A DNA stretch of 64,000 bases from Phycisphaerae bacterium (GTDB lineage Bacteria; Planctomycetota; Phycisphaerae; UBA1845): contig JAJDDV010000002.1 of NCBI GenBank assembly GCA_029260135.1, forward strand, positions 1 to 64,000, in the 5' to 3' direction. The translations under genes and the position numbers were made by a program. Positions 8,785-17,493 of the stretch are shown here, piece by piece. Positions within the stretch are counted from its first letter, which is position 1. Each line of letters starts with the position of its first letter. The notes under the pieces were generated by a model. It saw only the letters and a program-made list of their open reading frames with translations, was not told where the DNA came from and did no database searches.

Positions 8785-9025
8785 TGACCTGCTGAGGTCG
8801 CGCTTGTTTACCCTTACGAGTTGTTCGATCGGTATCGGTGCCTCCGGATCGATTCTACTTTGAACCCGGATTTTCCTGGTCGCGCTGGGGACTTCCTGGT
8901 AGCATCTCATTCCAAAGCCGGGGAGGCGGGAATCACGCCACTGTTTGGGGGCGGTCTGTTTGTGGTCGGGGGCGCCGTAGGCCTCGGCCTTTCGCTATTG
9001 GCTTATCACCACCTGGGGATCGACG

Positions 9026-11617
9026 ATGAAGCACTGTGTATCCGTACTCTGTCTTTTCGCTGTGAGTGTGATCTCAGTGAACCTTGCCACGGCGCGAGCG
9101 CAGCAGCCTGTTCCCAGGGCGGCCGATGTCGGTGCGCTCAGCAGTCTGGCAAAGGATCTGAAAGCGCAGTATGAGCGAGAACACGCGGAGGCGATTCGGT
9201 GGGCGGTTCAGAACCAGCGCGGACCCTTGCGGATCGAAGATCCGGACGGGGGTGTCATCGAGCTGATGTACATGCGCGACGGTCGCCCTGTCTACTATGT
9301 TACGGACAACGCCGATTCCACCGACACGATTTCCGCCGACGAAGTTCATTTCGGCGGCTCCAGTGGACTCAACCTCGATGGCACGGGCGTTCTGCTTCAC
9401 GTGTGGGATGGCGGTGGTGTCCGCGCCACGCATCAAGAGATGCTCGGTCGAGTGACGGTGCGAGACGGGGCAGGCCTCTACAACCACAGCACGCATGTGG
9501 GCGGAACGATGATCGCCTCAGGTCTCGACCCCCAGGCCCACGGAATGTCCAACCTGGCCATGCTTGATTCTTACGAATGGGGCAACGATGAAGGTGAGAT
9601 GGCGCTCGCGGGTGCGGGCGGTGCGCGGGTCTCGAATCATTCCTATGGCATCAGTAGCGGTTGGCGGTGGGATAGTTTTGCCGGTGCCTGGCGGTGGTAC
9701 GGCGAGGTGACGGTCAGTACGACGGAAGACCCAGACTTCGGGCGATACGACAACGCGGCGCGCAACTGGGACCAGATCGCGTTCAACGCGCCGTACTACC
9801 TGATCGTCGGTTCGGCGGGTAATGAGCGGGACGATGTTGGAGCCGGTGCGGGTGGCGGGCACTACCACTTTCGAAACGGTGCCTGGGAGTGGGCGACCGA
9901 CACGCATCCGGCGGACGGAGGCGGGACAGGCTACGACACGATTTCGAGCAAGAAGAACGCCAAGAACATTCTGTCCGTCGGGTCGACGCTGGACGTGCCG
10001 GGCGGTTACTTCACGCCGGGCGGTGTGATTCTGAACGGGTTCAGCAGTTGGGGGCCGACTGATGACGGCCGCGTCAAACCGGACCTGGTGGCGAACGGGA
10101 ACAGCCTTTATTCCTGTTCCAGCAGTAGTGATGTCTCTTATGTGAGGATGAGTGGGACGTCGATGTCCTCGCCGTCGGTGGCTGGGGCGATGGGCCTGCT
10201 GATTCAGCATTATCGTTTGACGCACGGTTGGGCCGATATGCGGTCGGCCACGCTCAAGGGGCTGGCGATCCATACGGCGGACGAGACCGGTTCCGCTCCG
10301 GGTCCGGATTACTCCTACGGATGGGGTCTGGTCAACGTGCTGAAGGCGACGCAGCACATTGAACACGACGTTGCGAATCCGGAGACGATTCAGGAGTTGA
10401 CGATTCAGCAGGGGCAGACGCTGGATCAGATCGTGACGTACAACGGCGGCGGACTCCTCAGGGCCACGATCTGCTGGACCGACCCGCCGGGCACCGCCGG
10501 GCCCTATGTCGTCGATTCGCCAATCTTGAAACTGATGAATGATCTGGACCTTCGCGTCATCGGACCGAGCGGGACGGAGTTTCCCTGGGTTTTGGATCCG
10601 AGCAGCCCCTGGAGTCCGGCGACGACCGGCGACAACTTTCGTGACAATGTCGAATCGATTCTTGTGAATGCCCCTGCGGCGGGGGACTACACGGTTCGCG
10701 TCACGCACAAAGGCACACTCTCGGGTGGGTCGCAGGACTTTTCCCTTCTCCTCACCGGTGCGGGTTCCAATGTCACGATCGGTGCGTGCTGTCAGTTGGG
10801 CGGTACGGTGTGTACCGACGAAACGGTCGGCTCGTGTCTCGTACTAGGCGGGGTCTACAAATACGGCGGTAATCTCTGTACGGGCGATGCGAACAGTAAC
10901 GGTATCGACGACGCCTGCGAGTGCAGTGCGCCCGATCCGCCTCTGGACGAGCCGACCCCTACGCCGAAGAACCGATACCTCAGCTTTGAAGCGACGAACA
11001 CCGGTCAACGCACCGCGTTGCGGGTGACGATGGCGGGTTTGCCGGCGCCCTATGACATCTGGAACGGTCGAACCATGTGGGTGGCCGATCCGACGGATGT
11101 GACGGAGAACAGTGGCGCCAGCGGTGGCACGCCGGCGCCCACGTTCAAGGCGGCGCACCTGTCTTGCGATATCGACTGTCGCGACTGGGGCGCGCTCGGT
11201 GTCATCACCGTGTACGGCGAGGCGGTGATTCCCGATGCCCAGTACGACGTTCAAGCCGTGCACTGCAGCTGTGATACGAACAGCGATCTGAGCTTCTCGT
11301 CGGCGCTGGCGTTGACCACGAGCGCGTTCGGTGACCTTGTCGGTCAGTTCGATCCGCCGTCGTGCGATTGGACCGCGCCGGATGGCGTCGTCGGTATTCC
11401 GTTTGACACCGTCGCAGACGTCGACAAGTTCCGAAATGTCGCTTGTGCGTTGCGGAAGTCACGGGCGGACGTCATCGGCGTTCCTCCCAATGAGCGGTGC
11501 GTCGACCGAAAGATCACGGTTTCCGATTATGTGGCTACCATCAACGCGTTTCTTGGAGCGGACTATCCCTACAGCCCGTCCGATCCGGACCCATGTAATG
11601 CTTTGCCGTGCCCCTAG
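9026..11617 (+). CDS. Secreted S8 (subtilisin-like) peptidase with dockerin-like C-terminal module
   Basis: An 863-residue exported protease. A signal peptide (cut after ATARAQ) is followed by a propeptide-like segment and an S8 catalytic domain with Asp128 (LLHVWDGGG), His157 (NHSTHVGG) and Ser379 (MSGTSMSSPS). A beta-sandwich region (ATICWTDPPG) follows, then a GACC cysteine module (about 585-632) ending in DANSNGIDDACE, and from about 648 to the end a module beginning RYLSF and ending with dockerin-like DVDKFRN, KSRAD and YPYSPSDPDPC. The last module recurs in two other proteins of this window and may serve in surface retention or assembly. Substrate unknown. Confidence 0.9.
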   Translation: MKHCVSVLCLFAVSVISVNLATARAQQPVPRAADVGALSSLAKDLKAQYEREHAEAIRWAVQNQRGPLRIEDPDGGVIELMYMRDGRPVYYVTDNADSTDTISADEVHFGGSSGLNLDGTGVLLHVWDGGGVRATHQEMLGRVTVRDGAGLYNHSTHVGGTMIASGLDPQAHGMSNLAMLDSYEWGNDEGEMALAGAGGARVSNHSYGISSGWRWDSFAGAWRWYGEVTVSTTEDPDFGRYDNAARNWDQIAFNAPYYLIVGSAGNERDDVGAGAGGGHYHFRNGAWEWATDTHPADGGGTGYDTISSKKNAKNILSVGSTLDVPGGYFTPGGVILNGFSSWGPTDDGRVKPDLVANGNSLYSCSSSSDVSYVRMSGTSMSSPSVAGAMGLLIQHYRLTHGWADMRSATLKGLAIHTADETGSAPGPDYSYGWGLVNVLKATQHIEHDVANPETIQELTIQQGQTLDQIVTYNGGGLLRATICWTDPPGTAGPYVVDSPILKLMNDLDLRVIGPSGTEFPWVLDPSSPWSPATTGDNFRDNVESILVNAPAAGDYTVRVTHKGTLSGGSQDFSLLLTGAGSNVTIGACCQLGGTVCTDETVGSCLVLGGVYKYGGNLCTGDANSNGIDDACECSAPDPPLDEPTPTPKNRYLSFEATNTGQRTALRVTMAGLPAPYDIWNGRTMWVADPTDVTENSGASGGTPAPTFKAAHLSCDIDCRDWGALGVITVYGEAVIPDAQYDVQAVHCSCDTNSDLSFSSALALTTSAFGDLVGQFDPPSCDWTAPDGVVGIPFDTVADVDKFRNVACALRKSRADVIGVPPNERCVDRKITVSDYVATINAFLGADYPYSPSDPDPCNALPCP

Positions 11618-11671
11618 AGCAAGCTCTATTCAAGTGTAGGGTGTTGAACGACTCCGCACGCGGGAAACACG
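11614..11671 (+). repeat. Interspersed ~58-bp repeat overlapping a stop codon (copy 1)
   Basis: Begins with CTAGAGCAAGCTCTATTCA, in which TAG is the stop of the subtilase gene and AGAGC-AA-GCTCT is a small palindrome, and ends with GCGGGAAACACG. A related copy in the opposite orientation lies at 61528-61584, again overlapping the stop codon of an unrelated gene. The rest of the gap to 11901 has no recognisable gene. Confidence 0.6.
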
Positions 11672-11901
11672 ACACTTTCCCCGCTACGCTTGGACGTTAC
11701 ACGCTATAGGAGCCGTTCCTCCCCCGGGAGTTTATGGCAGAGAGGTAGCGCGGTGTACTTGACGCTGTGCATGAGTGCGAGGTGCATCCTCAATGCAGAC
11801 GAGGAACTGCTACGTTCTTCGCGTGCTCCGCGGGGTGATGTCCCGGGCGAGAAGCCCGTTGAACGCGGACGCACCTAACCAAGTTGATCACTCACCGCGG
11901 C

Positions 11902-14844
11902 TCACGGACACGGATCGGGCGGGGGAAATGGATAGACGGATCCGCGGAACGCATCGAGACCCGCCGTCACGTCCAGAATGCTGACGATCTGGTCCGGCAG
12001 GTCCGGGTGAATGTCGGCCCGCGCCTTGGTCACCGCACTCGTCTGGTTCCTGAATTTCTCCAGGATGGCCATCACGTCGCTCACCAGGGTCACGGTTCCG
12101 TCGGGCACTACCCACTCCGTTCCGTCGAAGGGCCCGCCCACATCGGCCCACCCCGACGTCGTCAGCGACCAGGGATGCGAGTAGCTTTGTGTCATGCCCA
12201 CGTCACAGCCCTCTTCGATCGCCTGGACGGCGTAGGTGTCGACCGCGCCGGGCACGATCACCGGGTGGTAGACGTGCAGGGTCTGCACATCGCTCCAATC
12301 GGTGTAGTGCGGATCGCACTGCAACGTGGCGGCGTGGAAGGACGGGAAACCGGGCGCGGCGGAGGCCTGTCGAGCGCCGGCGTTTTCGCTGTGCCTTCGC
12401 GGCTCGCCGACCCACAGAACCGATCCACTCAACGTCTCGAACGGCGGTGGAAGGTCTCCCAGCGTGACCCGTAATGCCATCTGGCACCCGGAACCGGTCG
12501 GGTCGGGCACGAACGAAAGGTACCGGCTCTTCACGATCGCGGCGAGTTCCGGCGCGGGGGTGTCCATCGCGAGGCACTCACAGTCGTCCGGAACGCCGCT
12601 TGCGTCGCAGTCCGGCTCGCACTCATCCGCCACGGCGTTGGCGTTGCAGTCCTTACTCGTTCCGCCGATAAGGTCGCAACTGTCCGCGAGGCCGTTGCCG
12701 TTGCAGTCCGCAAGAACGCGCAGGTCCGCCTCGGTCTGATCGACGGGCGGTCCCGCCTCGCACGGATCGTCCCAGTCCGGCTGGTAGAGCGTGGCCGTGA
12801 CGTGATAGCCCCTCGGCTCCAGCGCCGGCAGCGTGAACGAGGCGGACTGCGTCGTGATCATATCAATGCACAAGCTGCCGGGTTCGTCTCCGAAGTACCG
12901 CACGTAGAAGTCGAAGTGGAACTCATTGTAAGATGTCGCAAACCCCACAGCGCGGCAAATCTGATAGCACAATTGTCCAAACGTCGCCGATACCGTAGCG
13001 GTCACGGTCTCACCCTCCAATGGGACGCGCGGGGAGAAGTCGACGCGGAAGCCGCCGGGAACCGCCACGGCGCATTCGTCCGGTACCCCGTCGCCGTCGT
13101 CGTCATTTGATCCCCCGGATGCGATGTCGCAGTCATCGGGGCTGCAGTCCTCCTGGCAGTCGGGCTCACATTCGTCGGGAATCCCGTTAGCGCCGCAATC
13201 GAAGCTCGTTCCGTTGGCGATATCACAGTCATCGGGGAGCCCGCTGCCGTTGCAGTCCGGCTCGCACTCATCGGGGATGAGGTTGGCGTTGCAGTCCTCG
13301 CTCGTACCTCCGGCCACGTCGCAGTCATCGGGAACACCGCTGGCGTTGCAGTCGTCCTCACACTCGTCGGGGACGCCGTTGCCGTTGCAGTCCAGACTGG
13401 TCCCGCTCGCGATGTCAACGGCGTCGAGGACGCCGTTGCAGTTGCAGTCGTCGCTGACCAGGGCGAACGCGTAGACCGTCCCCCAGTAACCGTGGTACGG
13501 CGCTCCCGATAGGATCCAATCGCCTTCGACGGCGACGCTGCCTCCGAAGCCGTCCATCGGTGCTCCGTCCGACGCCAGGAGTCTCGCCACCTCGGACCAG
13601 GAGTCATCGCTCGGGTCCAACGGTGTTCCGTTGTCCCCGCGCTCGAAGAGGTACGCCGCGCCGGGACCGTATGGATAGCCTTCGAGCGAAGTGGCGCCGG
13701 CGACGATTCGGTCACCGCTGATCGAGACTCTGCCGCCGAAGTATTCATATTCGGGGGCGTTCGACGGACTGAGCTTCGCTTCCTGCACCCAGACGTCATC
13801 GCTCGGATCCAACGGCGTACCCTTGTCGTCTCGTCGGAACACATACGCTGCCCCGACATTGACGCCGTCGTCGTCGTCGTGGGTCGGGGAACCTACGACG
13901 ATGTGCTCGCCTTTCAAAACGACAGAGCGACCGAAATCGCTTCCCGTGCTCGCATCCGAGGCAGAGAGCTTGACCTCCTGCACCCAGGAGTCGTCGGTCG
14001 GATCCGACGGTGTTGCGTTGTCATCGCGCCGGAAGACGTAGGCCGAACCGGAGGCCCATCCCGCGGGCTTGTCGTCCAGCATGGCACCCACGACGATCCG
14101 GTCTCCGTCGATGGAGACGGCCCCGCCGAAACTGTCACCGCCGTCCCCGTCCAGGGCGGTCAGCTTCGTGTCGAGGACCCAATCATCGTCGGCGGGGTCC
14201 GACGGCGTGCCGTTGTCGTCGCGCCGAAAGACGTACGCCGCGCCGGAACCGGCCCCGGCGTCGTCGTCTCCACTTGCCCCCACGACCAGATGATCGGCGA
14301 TGATCGCGATGGACGACCCGAACTTGTCGTGCGCTCCCGAGACCGTCGGTCGCAGGAGGCTGTCCCACACCCAGGCGTCATCGCTGGGGTCCATCGGTGT
14401 TCCATTGTCGCTGAACCGATAGGCGTAGGCTACTCCCGAGTCAGTAAAGTTGTTGAAGTCCATCCTGGGCGCGCCTACGGCGAGCCACACGCCGTCGATG
14501 CCGACGGATGTGCCGAACTCAGCCCCGCTCGCAGGTGCAGGAGCGTACAGCTCCACCTTGGGTTCCCAGAAGTCATCCCAGGGGTCCAAGGGCGTTCCGT
14601 TATCTCGGTGCCGGAAAACATACACTGAACCCGCCCGGAAACCCCGGTCACGGTCGCGCGGGGCGCCCACCACGACACGGTTCCCCCTCATGACCACGGA
14701 ATCTCCGAACTGGTCGCCTCCACCTGGGACGGCGGGGTCCAGTTTTGCGATTTCGCATTGTGCCGGACACGGTGCCACAGCTCCTGCCAGATGCACCGGC
14801 ACGATGAACAATCCAGCCGCCGCGAGTCGTGTGATAGGTGACAT
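11902..14844 (-). CDS. Secreted FG-GAP beta-propeller protein with Ca-binding repeats and dockerin-like tail
   Basis: A 980-residue exported protein with a signal peptide (MSPITRLAAAG...). Residues about 38-450 contain seven FG-GAP-like blades, each with an FGxSV...DGxxxxVGAP core and a DNGTPxDPxDDxW segment, enough for a closed propeller. Then come some six D-C-N-x-N-G-x-x-D-E-C units, the thrombospondin-type-3-like calcium motif, followed by a beta domain (VDFSPRVPLEGETVTATV) and another DCNGNG pair. From about 770 to the end is the RYLSF module with dockerin-like KFRN / KARAD / YPFPPPDPC. It faces the subtilase convergently and shares its tail. AAGGAGCAGG precedes the ATG. Probably an extracellular or cell-surface structural or binding protein; ligand unknown. 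Confidence 0.85.
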   Translation of the reverse strand: MSPITRLAAAGLFIVPVHLAGAVAPCPAQCEIAKLDPAVPGGGDQFGDSVVMRGNRVVVGAPRDRDRGFRAGSVYVFRHRDNGTPLDPWDDFWEPKVELYAPAPASGAEFGTSVGIDGVWLAVGAPRMDFNNFTDSGVAYAYRFSDNGTPMDPSDDAWVWDSLLRPTVSGAHDKFGSSIAIIADHLVVGASGDDDAGAGSGAAYVFRRDDNGTPSDPADDDWVLDTKLTALDGDGGDSFGGAVSIDGDRIVVGAMLDDKPAGWASGSAYVFRRDDNATPSDPTDDSWVQEVKLSASDASTGSDFGRSVVLKGEHIVVGSPTHDDDDGVNVGAAYVFRRDDKGTPLDPSDDVWVQEAKLSPSNAPEYEYFGGRVSISGDRIVAGATSLEGYPYGPGAAYLFERGDNGTPLDPSDDSWSEVARLLASDGAPMDGFGGSVAVEGDWILSGAPYHGYWGTVYAFALVSDDCNCNGVLDAVDIASGTSLDCNGNGVPDECEDDCNASGVPDDCDVAGGTSEDCNANLIPDECEPDCNGSGLPDDCDIANGTSFDCGANGIPDECEPDCQEDCSPDDCDIASGGSNDDDGDGVPDECAVAVPGGFRVDFSPRVPLEGETVTATVSATFGQLCYQICRAVGFATSYNEFHFDFYVRYFGDEPGSLCIDMITTQSASFTLPALEPRGYHVTATLYQPDWDDPCEAGPPVDQTEADLRVLADCNGNGLADSCDLIGGTSKDCNANAVADECEPDCDASGVPDDCECLAMDTPAPELAAIVKSRYLSFVPDPTGSGCQMALRVTLGDLPPPFETLSGSVLWVGEPRRHSENAGARQASAAPGFPSFHAATLQCDPHYTDWSDVQTLHVYHPVIVPGAVDTYAVQAIEEGCDVGMTQSYSHPWSLTTSGWADVGGPFDGTEWVVPDGTVTLVSDVMAILEKFRNQTSAVTKARADIHPDLPDQIVSILDVTAGLDAFRGSVYPFPPPDPCP

Positions 14845-14951
14845 GGTTCCTGCTCCTTCCTACTGTTCGCACAGGACTATTCCGGTTCGCCGCCGCGACA
14901 TCGAACCCGCGCACAGGTCAACCCGCAAGTATACGTCCCGCCCGTCGCCTT

Positions 14952-15628
14952 TCAGGCGCTGCGCGTTTCTGTTGTGCCGGTGCCCGACCGGCTGCAGGCG
15001 TACTGCGGCGGATGCCACTCGTCGCGTACACCGTCGTCATCGCCATCCTCACTGGTTCCAAGCTCGTCTACGTCGCGATCATCAGAGAGACTGTTCGTGT
15101 TACATTCGTGACTTCCGGGTTCCCCGTCGCAGGTGTTGCCGCCACCGCACACGATATCCTCGTCATCGTTGCGTCCGTTGTCGTTGCAGGCCTTAATCGC
15201 CCACACGCGTTCACGACGCCACCGGTAACCACGTTCCCCACAAGCACACCAACAGAACGTGTGCTCTTTATGACTTGCTCCCGGGCCTTCTGCCGGCTCA
15301 AGTTGCTGGGGTAAGAGGTCTGAACCAGGGCGACCACAACCGTGACGTGCGGTGTCGCCATCGACGTCCCGTCGGAGTTGAAGTCGAACGTAAGCGTCGG
15401 GGCAAGGGCGATCGCGGGATCTTTGTTCGACAAGTCGACTTGATCGAACATCCATGTCCAATCAACCGCGATCTGGCTGTGGGGCCGGAGGTCGACGGTT
15501 GCGCGCTCTCCACTTACGTAAGGTCCTGGATTGCCTGGGACAAGCTCGACCGCGACCTTGACTTCACCGGATGTCGTTCCGCCGAGTACAAGCAGCGCCA
15601 CGATCCAACCGTTCGTTCGCACAGACAT
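14952..15628 (-). pseudogene. Frameshifted remnant of a secreted subtilase-like gene
   Basis: Starting at ATG 15628, behind GGAGAGAAGACC, a signal peptide and a short beta segment (VELVPGNPGPYVSGE, later LTFDFNSDG) run straight into the C-terminal part of an S8 peptidase: GTSMATPHV, then VVTGGVVNA. The Asp and His parts of the catalytic domain are missing. After about 15200 the sense moves to another frame, where calcium-type repeats appear (CNDNGRNDDEDI, DGDDDGVRDE). The gene is therefore both internally deleted and frameshifted. It lies behind the FG-GAP gene on the same strand. It may be an assembly chimera, but decay is simpler. Confidence 0.55.
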
Positions 15629-16004
15629 GGTCTTCTCTCCAGTGATCCGAGAAAAACCTCTATCCTGAAGATGCTGAATATTATGACCATCCACGGTCCC
15701 GGCGCCAAGTTCAAAACGAGGCCGGTCAGCGTCTGCAGGGCAAACGCACCTAATCTCACTGAAGGTGATTCTCAGTGCGACAAAGGGTATTTCCCTCGTC
15801 GCGCCGACTTCAAATAGCGAAACCGGATGTCCATTCTTGGGTCGCAAACGCGGGTCTTGGATCAGATGCGATTGCCCTGGTAGCGTCTGTAGAGGGCTAC
15901 TGGGTCATCGGAAGCACCCGGCTGATACGCGCGCCCTCACCCCCCTCGGACGCGGACTCTCCATCCGCCATTTCCCATTTGGGCCTTGCCGGCACGGCGA
16001 CCGC

Positions 16005-16208
16005 TCAACCCCGTCGTACCAGCGGCGGCGGAACGCCGAACCACTGAATGCGATCGAAGATCAACGCGAAGAACTCTCCTGGCACAACGATTTCGGCCCA
16101 CTGGGATGTGACGTACCTGGAGTGGCGGGCAACCTTCGCCCGGATCTTGATCCGCTTCTCCCGCAACGTGGTCAACGGCCAGTGCTTCCCGGACCTGGAT
16201 GGCGGTAT
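16005..16208 (-). pseudogene. 3' remnant of an IS1380-like transposase
   Basis: About 68 codons are open on the minus strand and end in TGA at 16007-16005. The translation reads WPLTTLREKRIKIRAKV, RHSRYVTSQWAEIVVP and EFFALIFDRI, which resembles the conserved C-terminal end of IS1380-family transposases (TTLREKLxKIGAKVVRHxRYVxFQxAEVxVP). There is no N-terminal catalytic part; upstream the sequence runs directly into the end of the dockerin gene. I saw no terminal inverted repeats. It marks an old insertion beside the broken subtilase gene. Confidence 0.55.
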
Positions 16209-16210
16209 CT

Positions 16211-16621
16211 TCAGAATCCCATCATCATCTGGAGTGAGCCGAAGTCGCGCAGATCGACGTCGCCATCGGCGTCGAGATCAAAGCAGGTACACGGCGTGTC
16301 GAGTCCGGATGGCGGCGTGCCGTCGGGTCCCCAGGCGCATTGGTTGAAGTCGTCGTAATCACAGATGGTGACGCCGCCGTCGTAGTTGCAGTCGAGGGGA
16401 CCCTGCTCGAACCAGAATCCACCGGTGAGTGTGAACCCACCGCCCTCGAGCGGTCCGGCGTCGGGTTGTCCGACCGTTCCGGAGAGTTCAAATCCGCTGC
16501 CCGTTGCGAACATGGTTCCACCTCCGTCGACGGTTGATCGATGGAGTTCGACGACCGGGCCGGGTGCGGTCAGCCCCGTCAGCCAGGTCAAGAGCCCAAG
16601 AATTGCCAGTGTTTTGCTCAT
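16211..16621 (-). CDS. Secreted dockerin-type protein
   Basis: A 136-residue exported protein. The signal peptide MSKTLAILGLLTWLTGL is followed by the STVDGGGTM...GSGFELSGTVGQPDAG...FTLTGGFW segment common in planctomycete secreted proteins. It ends in two Ca-loop-like motifs, CNYDGGVTICDYDDFNQC and FDLDADGDVDLRDFGSLQ, as in dockerins. It resembles the protein at 42215-42634. Start ATG 16621 begins the signal peptide. A role in attaching to a cohesin-like partner or cell surface is inferred only. The transposase remnant abuts its 3' end. Confidence 0.75.
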   Translation of the reverse strand: MSKTLAILGLLTWLTGLTAPGPVVELHRSTVDGGGTMFATGSGFELSGTVGQPDAGPLEGGGFTLTGGFWFEQGPLDCNYDGGVTICDYDDFNQCAWGPDGTPPSGLDTPCTCFDLDADGDVDLRDFGSLQMMMGF

Positions 16622-16923
16622 TGTGATACGTCCGTTCGTTTCTTCTCTTGTTTGCCGGCGATCATCTCGACGCCTCCGCTGCCCTATTGCTCGTTTCCGG
16701 AGGGTCCGCTTCCGCCGGAGGATACTCCGCTGGGGCTTCAAGTCGGCGGCGGGTCCGATACTTGTTGTTGTCACCGTTTGTGAGCGTCGGTCTGTTCGAT
16801 ATCCCGGCCTCGGTTGTCGGTTGGCGTTGTGAATGCCTTGTTCCGCACGTTCAGAGACGCGACAATGGAATCCGACATTCGCAATAGAATTCCTCTTTTT
16901 CTTGGTTTGTGGGGTGTCGGGTG

Positions 16924-17493
16924 GTGACGAATCGGTCGGATGTAACGCGATTGCTGAAGGAGGTCAGCCGCGGCAAGGACTCGGCGATCGATCGCCTGAT
17001 GCCCCTGGTCTACGATGAGCTTCGGGCGTTGGCGGAGAGCTACCTGGCGCACGAACGCCCGGATCACACGCTTCAGGCTACCGCGCTGGTCCATGACGCC
17101 TACGTTCGATTGGTCAAGCAAGAGGAGGTGGAGTGGCAGAATCGTGCACATTTCTTCGCGGTCGCGGCGCAGGCCATCCGTCGAATTCTGGTGGATCACG
17201 CCCGTGGTCATCAGCGGATCAAACGTGGTGGAAGCCGCCAGCGTGTTCGCCTGGAGGAGGATGTCGCGCTGGTTTCGGAGCGGGATCTGGATCTGGTCGC
17301 CCTGGATGAGGCGTTAAACCGTTTGGCGGCCTTGAACGAGCGTCAGGCTCGCATCGTGGAGCTGCGTTTCTTCGGGGGCCTGACCTTGAAGGAAGTGGCT
17401 GAGATCGTCGGTGTTTCGGCGCGAACGGTGGACGGGGACTGGAGCATGGCCCGTGCGTGGCTTCGCCGGGCTCTCGAGGAACCTGTCTCGTGA
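16924..17493 (+). CDS. ECF-type RNA polymerase sigma factor
   Basis: About 189 residues with sigma-70 region 2 (DRLMPLVYDELRALAESYL, LQATALVHDAYVRLV, HFFAVAAQAIRRILVDHAR) and region 4 (LNERQARIVELRFFGGLTLKEVAEIVGVSARTVDGDW, helix-turn-helix). This is the ECF_SigK/ADH-type subgroup that in planctomycetes is usually paired with a Ser/Thr kinase. It overlaps the next gene by four bases (GTGA), so kinase and sigma factor are probably translated together, suggesting control of the sigma factor by phosphorylation. The start is uncertain: GTG codons at 16909, 16921 and 16924 are all possible. Confidence 0.85.
   Translation: MTNRSDVTRLLKEVSRGKDSAIDRLMPLVYDELRALAESYLAHERPDHTLQATALVHDAYVRLVKQEEVEWQNRAHFFAVAAQAIRRILVDHARGHQRIKRGGSRQRVRLEEDVALVSERDLDLVALDEALNRLAALNERQARIVELRFFGGLTLKEVAEIVGVSARTVDGDWSMARAWLRRALEEPVS

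Noticed and set aside
8821-9174. A 117-codon plus-strand frame before the subtilase
   Set aside because: It overlaps the subtilase start in another frame and shows no coding character or ribosome binding site.
13060-13450. Repeated DNA in the FG-GAP gene
   Set aside because: Explained by the D-C-N-x-N-G-x-x-D-E-C protein repeats in frame.
15775-16047. Plus-strand frame opposite the transposase remnant
   Set aside because: It is the shadow of the transposase fragment and has no family features or SD.
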